A program made the translations under genes and the position numbers. The notes beneath the pieces were generated by a model, which had not been told where the DNA came from, ran no database searches, and was given only the letters and a program-made list of their open reading frames with translations. From the NCBI RefSeq assembly GCF_019801145.1, contig NZ_JAHVJQ010000002.1, positions 62,001-126,000 on the forward strand: DNA of 64,000 bases. Direction: 5' to 3'. Positions 25,851 to 33,879 of the stretch are shown here, in pieces (position 1 is the first letter of the stretch; each line of letters starts with the position of its first letter). This DNA is from Leisingera aquaemixtae. Lineage in GTDB: Bacteria; Pseudomonadota; Alphaproteobacteria; Rhodobacterales; Rhodobacteraceae.

Positions 25851-28642
25851 CCATGATTGCAGGCATCGGCTTTACCGCGCCCTGGCTTTTGCTGGGGCTG
25901 CTGGCCCTGCCGGTGCTGTGGCTGCTGTTGCGGGCGATCCCGCCTGCGCCCCGGCGCCAGCCGTTTCCGGCGGTGACGCTGCTCTTGGGGCTGAAGGATG
26001 ACGAGAGCCTGTCGGACCGCACGCCGTGGTGGCTGCTCTTGCTGCGGCTTCTGGCAGTGGCGGCGGCGATCATCGGGCTGGCGGGGCCGGTGCTGAACCC
26101 CTCGACCGAGGACGCGGGCGGCAGCGGGCCGCTCTTGATCGTGATGGACGCCAGCTGGGGCGGCGCGGCGGGCTGGAAACAGACCAGCGCCCAGGCCGAA
26201 GTGCAGCTGGAGGAAGCCGGGCGGGCGGAACGCCGGGTGGCGGTGCTGCGCCTGAGCGCGCCGGAACCCTTGCAGTTCCGCGCCGCCAGCGACTGGCAGC
26301 GGCAATTGGCCGGGCTGGCGCCGCTGCCCTGGCAGCCGGGGCCGGAGCAACTGGCGCAAGCTTTGCAGGCGATTGGCAGCGACGAGGGCAGCTTTGACAC
26401 CGTGTGGTTCAGCGACGGTCTGGAATACCCGGGCCGCGAAGGACTGATCGAGGCGCTGAGCCGCCGCGGCGACATCGAGGTTTTTGAACAGCCCCTGCCG
26501 GTGCTGGGCCTGATGCCCGCGAGCTATACCGGCGGCACGATCGAACTGACGGTGCAGCGCAGCCGCGGCGGGCCGGCGCAGGAGGTCTCCGTGGTGGCGC
26601 AGGGCAAGGATCCCGGCGGCACTGAGCGCAGCCTGGCCTCGCTGCCGGTGCGGTTTGCGGACGGCGCCCGCAGTGCTTCTGCCGGGCTGTCGCTGCCGGC
26701 GGAGCTGCGCGCGCGGCTGTCGCGGTTTGAAATCAGCGGCGTGAAATCGGCGGGCGCGGTGGCGCTGACCGATGACAGCTTGCGCCGCCGCGAGGTGGCG
26801 CTGGTCTCCTCCGAAAGCGCCGATGAGGGCCTCGCACTCTTGTCGCCGCTGCACTACCTGCGCCAGGCGCTGGCGCCCTCGGCGGAGCTGCTGGAAGGCG
26901 CGCTGCGGGACCTGCTGCCGGCCAATCCGGATGTGATAGTGCTGGCCGATGTGGCGCGGCTGGCGCCCGCGCAGGAAGAGGCGGTCATTGAATGGGTGGA
27001 AAACGGCGGCTTGCTGCTGCGCTTTGCCGGACCGCGGCTGGCGGCCAGCGACACCGCGCGCGCGGGCGAGGAGCCCTTGATGCCGGTGCGCCTGCGCATT
27101 GGCGGCCGCAGCATCGGCGGCGCCATGAGCTGGGGCGAGCCGAAAACGCTGGCGCCCTTTGATGAAAGCTCCCCGTTCTACGGGCTGGAGGTGCCGGGCG
27201 AGGTCTCGATCAGCTCGCAGGTGGTGGCGCAGCCGGACCCGGAGCTGGCGCAGCGGGTGATTGCGGAACTGGCCGACGGCACCCCGCTGGTGACGCGCAA
27301 GACGCTGGGCCAGGGCCAGGTGGTGCTGTTTCACGTGACCGCCAATGCGGAGTGGAGCAGCCTGCCGCTGTCGGGCCTGTTCGTGTCGATGCTGGAGCGG
27401 CTGGCAGTCTCCTCCTCTGCTGCACAGCCCAAGGCAGAGGATCTGGAAGGCACCACCTGGACGCCGGTGGAGGTGCTGGACGGTTTCGGCCATCTGGAAG
27501 CGGCGGAAACGCTGCCCGGTGTGGCGGGCCCGGACCTGGTGGCGGCACCTGCGGGGCCGGAGCTGCGGCCCGGCGTCTATGACGGCGGGCGGCGGATGCT
27601 GGCGCGCAATGTGCTGCGCCCCGAGGATGAACTGCTGGCGGCGCGCTGGCCGGCCTCGGTGGCGGTGAGCGGCTATGGCGCGCCGCAGGAGCTGCCGCTG
27701 GGCGGCGCGCTCCTGACGCTGGCGCTGGTGCTGCTGGCGCTGGATGTACTGGGCACGCTTCTGGTGTCCGGCCTGCTGGGCCGTGCCCGCACCGCGGCGC
27801 TGGCGGCGGCGCTGGGGCTGGCGGCGCTGGCCGCGCCGCAAGATCTGCGGGCGCAGGAGGCCCTCTCGCGGGAGCAGGCACAGGCGGATCTGCGGGCCGC
27901 CGAACTGGCCTCGGAACTGGTGCTGGCGCATGTGCTGACGGGGGACGCGCAGGTGGACCGTATTGCTGCCGCGGGCCTGCGCGGACTGTCGGACACGCTG
28001 TTCTTCCGCACCTCGGTGGAGCCGGCCATCCCGGCGGGTGTCGATCTGGAACGGGATGAGCTGGCCTTTTATCCGCTGCTCTACTGGCCCATCACCCGCG
28101 ATCAGCCGCTGCCCTCATCGGAAGCTTACGGCAAGCTCAACACCTATCTGCGGGCGGGCGGCATGATCCTGTTTGACACCCGCGATGCGGATCTGGCGGC
28201 CTCGGGTGCGACCAGCCCGGCGGCGCGGCGGCTGCAGCAGATTGCGCTGCCTTTGGACATTCCGCCGCTGGAGGTGGTGCCGGAGGACCATGTGCTGACC
28301 CGTGCGTTCTACCTGCTGCAGGACTTCCCCGGCCGCCACAGCCGCGGCCTGGTCTGGGTCGAGGCGGCGCCGCCGGATGCGGAACAGGCCGAGGGCATCC
28401 CCTTCCGCAATCTGAACGACGGGGTGACGCCGGTGGTGATCGGCGGCAACGACTGGGCCGCGGCCTGGGCGGTGGACGGCAACGGCCGGCCCTTGCTGCC
28501 GGTCGGGCGCGGCTATGCCGGCGAGCGGCAGCGGGAACTGGCGTTCCGCTTTGGCGTCAACCTGGTGATGCATGTGCTGACCGGCAACTACAAATCCGAC
28601 CAGGTGCATGTGCCGGCCTTGCTGGACCGGCTGGGGCAGTAG
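25847..28642 (+). CDS. BatA-like N-terminus with DUF4159 C-terminus, membrane protein
   Basis: The 931-residue protein starts at ATG 25847 in ATGA overlap with the DUF58 gene. The N-terminal BatA-type module is FTAPWLLLGLLALPVLWLLLRAIPP with a second helix LLLRLLAVAAAIIGLAGPVL. A long periplasmic portion includes a glutamine-amidotransferase-like fold. Two more hydrophobic helices lie at about residues 615-665. The C-terminal DUF4159 domain (about 700-931) includes PLLYWPITRDQPLPS and GGMILFDTRD. Homologues lie in MoxR/DUF58 operons and are poorly characterised. It is probably the membrane scaffold of a MoxR-dependent complex. Confidence 0.88.
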   Translation: MTMIAGIGFTAPWLLLGLLALPVLWLLLRAIPPAPRRQPFPAVTLLLGLKDDESLSDRTPWWLLLLRLLAVAAAIIGLAGPVLNPSTEDAGGSGPLLIVMDASWGGAAGWKQTSAQAEVQLEEAGRAERRVAVLRLSAPEPLQFRAASDWQRQLAGLAPLPWQPGPEQLAQALQAIGSDEGSFDTVWFSDGLEYPGREGLIEALSRRGDIEVFEQPLPVLGLMPASYTGGTIELTVQRSRGGPAQEVSVVAQGKDPGGTERSLASLPVRFADGARSASAGLSLPAELRARLSRFEISGVKSAGAVALTDDSLRRREVALVSSESADEGLALLSPLHYLRQALAPSAELLEGALRDLLPANPDVIVLADVARLAPAQEEAVIEWVENGGLLLRFAGPRLAASDTARAGEEPLMPVRLRIGGRSIGGAMSWGEPKTLAPFDESSPFYGLEVPGEVSISSQVVAQPDPELAQRVIAELADGTPLVTRKTLGQGQVVLFHVTANAEWSSLPLSGLFVSMLERLAVSSSAAQPKAEDLEGTTWTPVEVLDGFGHLEAAETLPGVAGPDLVAAPAGPELRPGVYDGGRRMLARNVLRPEDELLAARWPASVAVSGYGAPQELPLGGALLTLALVLLALDVLGTLLVSGLLGRARTAALAAALGLAALAAPQDLRAQEALSREQAQADLRAAELASELVLAHVLTGDAQVDRIAAAGLRGLSDTLFFRTSVEPAIPAGVDLERDELAFYPLLYWPITRDQPLPSSEAYGKLNTYLRAGGMILFDTRDADLAASGATSPAARRLQQIALPLDIPPLEVVPEDHVLTRAFYLLQDFPGRHSRGLVWVEAAPPDAEQAEGIPFRNLNDGVTPVVIGGNDWAAAWAVDGNGRPLLPVGRGYAGERQRELAFRFGVNLVMHVLTGNYKSDQVHVPALLDRLGQ

Positions 28643-28651
28643 GAGCGCGCG

Positions 28652-30694
28652 ATGACACAGACGATCCTGTTCGACCCGCTGGTGCCCTGGCCCGTGATCT
28701 GGGCCGCGGGGGCGGTGACCCTGGCCGCCTTGCTGTTGGGGCTGTGGAAGGGGCTGTCCGGCTGGGCCTTGCGTGCCTTGGCGGCGCTGGTGCTGCTGGC
28801 CGCTTTGTCAGGCCCGGTGCATCAGAGCGAGGACCGCGCGGCCCTTAGTGACATCGTGATCGTGGCGGAGGACCAGACCGCCAGCCAGCAGCTGCGGGAC
28901 CGCCCGGAGCAGATGGCCCGCGCCCGCACCCAATTGAAGGCCGCGCTGGCGGGCCGCCCCGGCACCGATGTGCGCTGGATCACCGTGCCGGATGGCGAGG
29001 GCGACGAGGGCACGCGGCTGATGGCGGCCGTCGCGCAGGCGCTGGCGGATGAGCCGCGGGCGCGGGTGGCGGGGATCATTGCCCTGAGTGACGGCCAGGT
29101 GCATGACGCCGATCAGCCGGTCAGCCTGCCCGCGCCGATGCATCTGCTGCTGACCGGCCGCGAGGACGACTGGGACCGCCGCCTGATCGTGAAAAACGCC
29201 CCCGGCTTTGCCATCATCGGCGAACCGGTCAGGCTGACGCTGAGGATCGAGGATCAGGGCGCGGTGCCGGTGCAGGACGGGTTTGCCGATCTGGACATCT
29301 CCGTGGGGGGCGAGGCGCCGCAGCGCTTTGCCCTGCCGGTGGGCGTCGATTTCGAGCTGCCGGTCGTGCTGCAGCACGGCGGCCGCAACGTGATCCAGTT
29401 CAGCGTGCCGGAAGAGCCGGGCGAACTGACCGCGCGCAACAACCAGGCGCTGGTGCAGATCAACGGGGTGCGCGACCGGCTGCGGGTGCTGCTGGTGTCG
29501 GGCGAGCCGCATGCGGGCGGGCGCACCTGGCGCAACCTGTTGAAATCCGACAGCGCAGTGGATCTGGTGCATTTCACCATCCTACGGCCGCCGGAGAAGC
29601 AGGACGGAGTGCCGGTGGAGGAACTATCTCTGATCGCCTTCCCCACCCGCGAGCTGTTCCTGGAGAAGATCGAGGACTTCGACCTGATCATCTTTGACCG
29701 CTACAAGCGGCGCGGCATCCTGCCAGCGGTCTACCTGGACAACGTGGCCAATTACGCGATGGGCGGCGGTGCGGTGCTGGTGGCGGCCGGCCCTGATTTT
29801 GCAAGTGCCGACAGCATCTACCGCTCGCCTCTGTCGCTGATCCTGCCCGCAGAACCCTCGGCGCGGGTGCTGGAGGAGGCCTACCGCCCCGCGGTGACGG
29901 ATCTGGGCAGGCAGCACCCGGTGACTTCGGGCCTGGAGGGGGCTGCGGACTGGGGCCGCTGGCTGCGCCAGATCGAGCTGCGCGCACCGGAGGGCCATGT
30001 GCTGATGAGCGGCGCAGGCGAACGCCCGCTCCTGGTGCTGAACCGGGTGGGCGAGGGCCGGGTGGCGCTGCTGGCCTCTGACCACGCCTGGCTGTGGAGC
30101 CGCGGGTACGAGGGCGGCGGCCCGCAGCTGGAACTGCTGCGCCGTCTTGCGCACTGGATGATGAAGGAGCCGGAACTGGAGGAGGAGGCGCTGTGGGCCG
30201 AGGCCTCGGGCCAGCGGATGCGCATCTTGCGCCGCACGCTGGCGGAACAGGCGGGGCCGGTGACGGTGACCAACCCCGACGGCTCGACAGCTGAGCTGGA
30301 GCTGCGCCAGACCGCGCCGGGGCAGTGGGAAACCCGCTATGAGGGGCCGGAGCCGGGGCTGTACCGGCTGGAGGAAGGCGAAGAGAGCACGGTGGTCGGG
30401 CTTGGCCCTGCAGCGCCGAAGGAGTTCGAGGAAACCATTGCCACCGGGTCTGTGCTGGCGTCGGCGCTGGAGCCACTGCGCGGCGGCGTCTTGCGGCTGG
30501 CGGACGGGATGCCGTCCTTGCGCAGCGTGCGGCCCGGGCGCCCGGCGGCGGGGCGCGGCTGGATCGGCCTGACCCCGCGGGAGGCCTATGAGACGCTGTC
30601 GGTCAGCCAAGGCCCGCTGCTGCCCGGCTGGCTGGCTCTGGTGCTGGCGTCCTTCTTCCTCGTCGCGGGATGGCTGCGCGAGGGGCGGCGGTAG
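28652..30694 (+). CDS. Large membrane protein of the MoxR/DUF4159 operon
   Basis: The 680-residue protein begins with two membrane helices (WPVIWAAGAVTLAALLLGLW and LRALAALVLLAALSGPV). A large exported middle part has a VWA-like portion (DIVIVAEDQTASQQL, IIALSDGQVHD) and a class I glutamine-amidotransferase-like portion (FDLIIFDRYKRRGILP, GGGAVLVAAGP). One C-terminal helix is LLPGWLALVLASFFLVAGWL. The catalytic Cys of glutaminases is not evident, so this is probably a structural fold. It starts nine bases after the DUF4159 gene and is the last gene of the operon. Function is unknown. Confidence 0.85.
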   Translation: MTQTILFDPLVPWPVIWAAGAVTLAALLLGLWKGLSGWALRALAALVLLAALSGPVHQSEDRAALSDIVIVAEDQTASQQLRDRPEQMARARTQLKAALAGRPGTDVRWITVPDGEGDEGTRLMAAVAQALADEPRARVAGIIALSDGQVHDADQPVSLPAPMHLLLTGREDDWDRRLIVKNAPGFAIIGEPVRLTLRIEDQGAVPVQDGFADLDISVGGEAPQRFALPVGVDFELPVVLQHGGRNVIQFSVPEEPGELTARNNQALVQINGVRDRLRVLLVSGEPHAGGRTWRNLLKSDSAVDLVHFTILRPPEKQDGVPVEELSLIAFPTRELFLEKIEDFDLIIFDRYKRRGILPAVYLDNVANYAMGGGAVLVAAGPDFASADSIYRSPLSLILPAEPSARVLEEAYRPAVTDLGRQHPVTSGLEGAADWGRWLRQIELRAPEGHVLMSGAGERPLLVLNRVGEGRVALLASDHAWLWSRGYEGGGPQLELLRRLAHWMMKEPELEEEALWAEASGQRMRILRRTLAEQAGPVTVTNPDGSTAELELRQTAPGQWETRYEGPEPGLYRLEEGEESTVVGLGPAAPKEFEETIATGSVLASALEPLRGGVLRLADGMPSLRSVRPGRPAAGRGWIGLTPREAYETLSVSQGPLLPGWLALVLASFFLVAGWLREGRR

Positions 30695-30712
30695 GCGGCT
30701 CCCGCAACCGGG

Positions 30713-30789
30713 GCGCTCCCGCCTTTCGCAGGTTTCTTGCGAAAACCCGCGAGCATTGGGTCAGGCGCCGCGCCAAGGGCGCGGCGCGG
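30713..30789 (-). repeat. Family A repeat, copy A4 (minus orientation)
   Basis: The plus strand reads GCGCTCCCGCC, a hairpin with arms TTTCGCA/TGCGAAA, then TTGGG and GGCGCCGCGCC ... GGCGCGGCGC. This is the reversed layout of A1 and lies just after the MoxR operon, between convergent genes. Confidence 0.65.
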
Positions 30790-30840
30790 GTCGCTGCGGG
30801 CTTTGCCCGAAGCGAAACACCTTATCCAGCGGTCTGCGGA

Positions 30841-31701
30841 TTACTCCTTGAACTGCACCCGCACCACCGGGTTGCCCGGCAGCCCGTCATAAGTGACGCT
30901 GACCCCGCCCTTTCCCGCGCGCGGCGGGAACAGCGGGCCGAAAGAGCCGACGGAAATCAAATCCCCTGCCTTGAACTCCACCCCTTTGGAGCGCAGCCAC
31001 AGGGCGGCATTGACCGGGTTGCCCAGCACCGCCCGGCCCGGTGCCTGCACCAGTACGCCGCCCGCCGCGTCGCGCATCGTGACGGACATCTCCTCCAGCA
31101 TACGGGCCATCGCTGCCGGGTCCTCCACCGCCACCGGCGCACCCAGGATGCCCAGCCGGGTGCCGACGCCCATCGCGGTGATGGTTTCCGCAGTGAAGGG
31201 CTGGCCCTTGGCAAGCGTCAGGTCCGGCAGTTCGATGAAGGGGCGAACGGCGGAGATATGGGCCAGCGCCTCCTCAGGTGTGGTAGCGGTGTTGATCGCT
31301 TCATCCGCGACCACCAGCACAAGGTCGGCCTCCACCATCGGGATCGCCCCCCATGGGGCGTCGAGCGCGGCGCCGTCCTCCAGCATCATGTTCCGGAACA
31401 GCAGGCCCTGCACCGGCTCTGTGGCGCCGAAACGGTCCTGCGCGGGTTTGCTGGTGAGGCCGGCCTTGTAGCCGATCACCGGACCCATATGCGGCTCCAG
31501 CGCGGCGGCGAGTTTGGCCTGGGAGCAGAGCGCATCCTGCATACTGCCGCCGGGTGACAGCGCCTGCGCCGGGGTCTTGGCAGTGAAGCTTTCGACGAAG
31601 ACGGTGATTTCACCGTCTGTCGCGCAGGCAGGCCAGGCGGCGGGGGCGGCCAAGGACACGGACAGGGTAATGGTGCAGGCGGCAAGGAGAGGTTTCAGCA
31701 T
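30841..31701 (-). CDS. Exported 2-keto-4-pentenoate hydratase-like (FAH fold) protein
   Basis: A 286-residue protein begins MLKPLLAACTITLSVSLAAPAAWPA, a clear signal peptide, so it should be periplasmic. The remainder matches the MhpD/FAH-superfamily hydratase fold: GYKAGLTSKPAQDRFGATEPVQGLLF, MVEADLVLVVADEAI (metal-ligand glutamate region), FIELPDL and a C-terminal LISVGSFGPLFP. Cytoplasmic relatives hydrate 2-hydroxypenta-2,4-dienoate in meta-cleavage pathways. A secreted version without any catabolic neighbours is unusual. It may have a non-catabolic role. It lies 28 bases beyond the pbpC stop on the same strand. Confidence 0.75.
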   Translation of the reverse strand: MLKPLLAACTITLSVSLAAPAAWPACATDGEITVFVESFTAKTPAQALSPGGSMQDALCSQAKLAAALEPHMGPVIGYKAGLTSKPAQDRFGATEPVQGLLFRNMMLEDGAALDAPWGAIPMVEADLVLVVADEAINTATTPEEALAHISAVRPFIELPDLTLAKGQPFTAETITAMGVGTRLGILGAPVAVEDPAAMARMLEEMSVTMRDAAGGVLVQAPGRAVLGNPVNAALWLRSKGVEFKAGDLISVGSFGPLFPPRAGKGGVSVTYDGLPGNPVVRVQFKE

Positions 31702-31728
31702 GAAGGGGCCTCAGGGAAATTTGCGGGA

Positions 31729-33879
31729 TCAATCAATCCGCAGGTTAACCCGGTCCGAGCGGCCGGCGCCATCGACAATCACCAGCGAGGAGAAGCCGGG
31801 GCCGGGGCTGGGCAGGGAGAACTCGCGCCTGCGCTGGCCGGAGATCACCGGCTGGCCGTTTGCCAGCACCAGAAACGGCGCGGTGCCGCCGCGGAGTTTC
31901 AGAGTGAGGTCAGCACCCTCCAGCATCAGCCGGGCGCCTTCAGGCGGGAAGATCAGCTCCGGTGCGTCTGCGGGGTCCGAGAAGGCCGCATCGCGCGGGC
32001 GGAAGCGCTGCAAGGGCGGCGGCAGTTCGGCGGAGCTGACGATCAGCGTGGCGGGCGGCGGCGGCGGCAAGGGATCAACTGCGGGTTTCAGGCGGCCGAA
32101 GGCCTCAAACAGCACCGGCGCGGCGAGGTCGCCGCCGAAGATGCCCGGCACCGGCGTGCCGTCGGCGCGGCCCATCCAGACGCCGATCACATGGCGGCCG
32201 TCCCAGCCGATCGCCCAGGCATCGCGGTGGCCGTATGACGTGCCTGTCTTGTAGGCGATCGTTCCTGCCCGCGCGCCTGCGGGCACCGGCAGCCCGCGCA
32301 GAATGTCGGCGGCCTGCCAGGCGGCCTCCGGCGAGGTCAGGCGGCCCGCGGGCTGCGGCGCTTCGCCCTGTATCACCCGCAGCTTCGGCCCCTGCCCGCC
32401 TACCGCCAGCCCGGCATAAAGCTGCACCATATCCTGCAGGCTGATGCCAAGCCCGCCCAGCGACAGCGCCAGCCCCGGGGCACCGCCGGGCAGTTCCGGG
32501 CGGGCGCCGCTGGCGCGCAAAGACGCCATCACGCGGGCCGGGCCAAGCTCTTGCGTCAGTTTCACGACGGGGATGTTGAGGGAAAGCTGCAGCGCCTCGC
32601 GCACGGTGATGTCGCCGCGGAATGCGCCGTCGAAGTTCTGCGGCGCGTAGCCTGCGAAATTGACCGGGCCGTCGTGGATCAGGGTTTCCGGATGCGCCAG
32701 TCCCTGGTCGAAGGCAAGGCCGTAGATCAGCGGTTTCAGGGTGGAACCGGGGGAGCGGATGGCCTGGGTCATGTCGACAAAGCCGCGGCGTGCGGCATCT
32801 GAATAACCGGGAGAGCCGGCCATCGCCAGCACTTCGCCGGTCTGGTGGTCAACGGCGATGAGGGCGGCGGAGAGGCGCGGGCTGGTGCGGACGGCCTCTG
32901 CCAGCAGGGTCTCCATCCGGGATTGCACCGCGCCGTCAAGGGTCAGGCGCAACTGGCGCTGGCCGGGGTGCCGGGCTGCCACGCGGTCCGCCAGATGCGG
33001 CGCTAGGCGCGGGAAGGCGGCCATTTGGTGCGGCAGCGGGGTGCGGCGGGCGGCCTCGGCCTGTTCTGCGCTGAGGATGCCTTGGCGTTCCATGCGCTCC
33101 AGCACCCGGTCGCGGGCGCCGCTGGCGGCCTGCGGGAAGCGGTCGGGGCGGCGGCGTTCGGGGCTCTGCGGCAGGGCCACCAGCAGCGCGGCCTCTGCCG
33201 GTGTCAGGCGTTTCGGCTCCTTGCCGAACCAGCTGTAGGCGGCCGCCCGGATGCCCTCTGCCGCGCCGCCATAGGGGGCGTGGGTCAGGTAGAGGGTGAG
33301 GATCTCGTCCTTGCTGAGGCGGCGTTCCAGCGCCAGCGCCACCCGCATCTGGCGCAGCTTGCCCGCCCAGCGGCCGGTGGTGCCGTCCTCCAAGAGGCGC
33401 GCGACCTGCATGGTGAGGGTGGAGCCGCCGGAGACGGCGCGGGTGTTCCACAGCGCCTGGCCCGCGGCGCGCAGAAGGGCTACGGGGTCGACACCGGCAT
33501 GGGAGCGGAAGCGCTTGTCTTCGTAGCGCAAGAGCATCTGCAGGAAGCGCGGGTCGACGTCGGCGGGCTGGACGGCAAGGCGCCAAAGGCCGTCGCCGAC
33601 GGGGTAGGCACGCAGCAGCTTGCCATTGCGGTCGAGGACTTCGGTGGAGGTTTCAGTCAGGGTGAGCGGGAGGTCTGTGCGGTCGATCCAAGTGTCGAAA
33701 GCGCGATAGGCCGTAAAGACTGCAATAAGCAGAACCGCTAAAGCAGCGGCATACCATTTCAGCCTTTTGCCTGGCCGAAGGCCGGGTAGCGCCCGTCCCG
33801 CCCTCCACGGGGCGGGCGCTTCGCTTCCCACCCCGCCGGGCCGGGCGCTGCCCTTAGCGTTGGTTCGCCAGCGTCTCAC
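31729..33879 (-). CDS. pbpC: Penicillin-binding protein 1C with repeat-derived N-terminal extension
   Basis: The 716-residue bifunctional peptidoglycan synthase starts at GTG 33879, overlapping the yfhM stop as GTGA. A membrane anchor lies at about residues 42-58 (WYAAALAVLLIAVFTAY). The glycosyltransferase domain has LRYEDKRFRSHAGVDP and GGSTLTMQVARLLE. The transpeptidase domain has SPGSTLKP (Ser-x-x-Lys), SLNIP (SxN) and KTGTSYG (KTG). A C-terminal BiPBP_C domain follows. Residues about 10-36 are encoded by a family B repeat inserted in frame, so this cytoplasmic extension is unlikely to be ancestral. Coupling to yfhM is the classic PBP1C-A2M pairing. Confidence 0.93.
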   Translation of the reverse strand: MRRWRTNAKGSARPGGVGSEAPAPWRAGRALPGLRPGKRLKWYAAALAVLLIAVFTAYRAFDTWIDRTDLPLTLTETSTEVLDRNGKLLRAYPVGDGLWRLAVQPADVDPRFLQMLLRYEDKRFRSHAGVDPVALLRAAGQALWNTRAVSGGSTLTMQVARLLEDGTTGRWAGKLRQMRVALALERRLSKDEILTLYLTHAPYGGAAEGIRAAAYSWFGKEPKRLTPAEAALLVALPQSPERRRPDRFPQAASGARDRVLERMERQGILSAEQAEAARRTPLPHQMAAFPRLAPHLADRVAARHPGQRQLRLTLDGAVQSRMETLLAEAVRTSPRLSAALIAVDHQTGEVLAMAGSPGYSDAARRGFVDMTQAIRSPGSTLKPLIYGLAFDQGLAHPETLIHDGPVNFAGYAPQNFDGAFRGDITVREALQLSLNIPVVKLTQELGPARVMASLRASGARPELPGGAPGLALSLGGLGISLQDMVQLYAGLAVGGQGPKLRVIQGEAPQPAGRLTSPEAAWQAADILRGLPVPAGARAGTIAYKTGTSYGHRDAWAIGWDGRHVIGVWMGRADGTPVPGIFGGDLAAPVLFEAFGRLKPAVDPLPPPPPATLIVSSAELPPPLQRFRPRDAAFSDPADAPELIFPPEGARLMLEGADLTLKLRGGTAPFLVLANGQPVISGQRRREFSLPSPGPGFSSLVIVDGAGRSDRVNLRID
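33771..33853. repeat. Family B repeat, copy B1, inside pbpC coding region
   Basis: This segment is almost identical to the reverse complement of 60659-60738. Both contain AGCGCCCGTCCCGCC, then ACGGGGCGGGCGCTTCGC, TTCCCACCCCGCCGGGCCGG and a GCTGCCC/ACTGCCC end. Here it falls between about codons 9 and 36 of pbpC and keeps the frame open. Confidence 0.75.

Noticed and set aside
25820-27931. 703-codon minus-strand frame in the MoxR operon
   Set aside because: It is antisense to the BatA/DUF4159 gene, with Arg/Gln/His-rich translation and no credible start.
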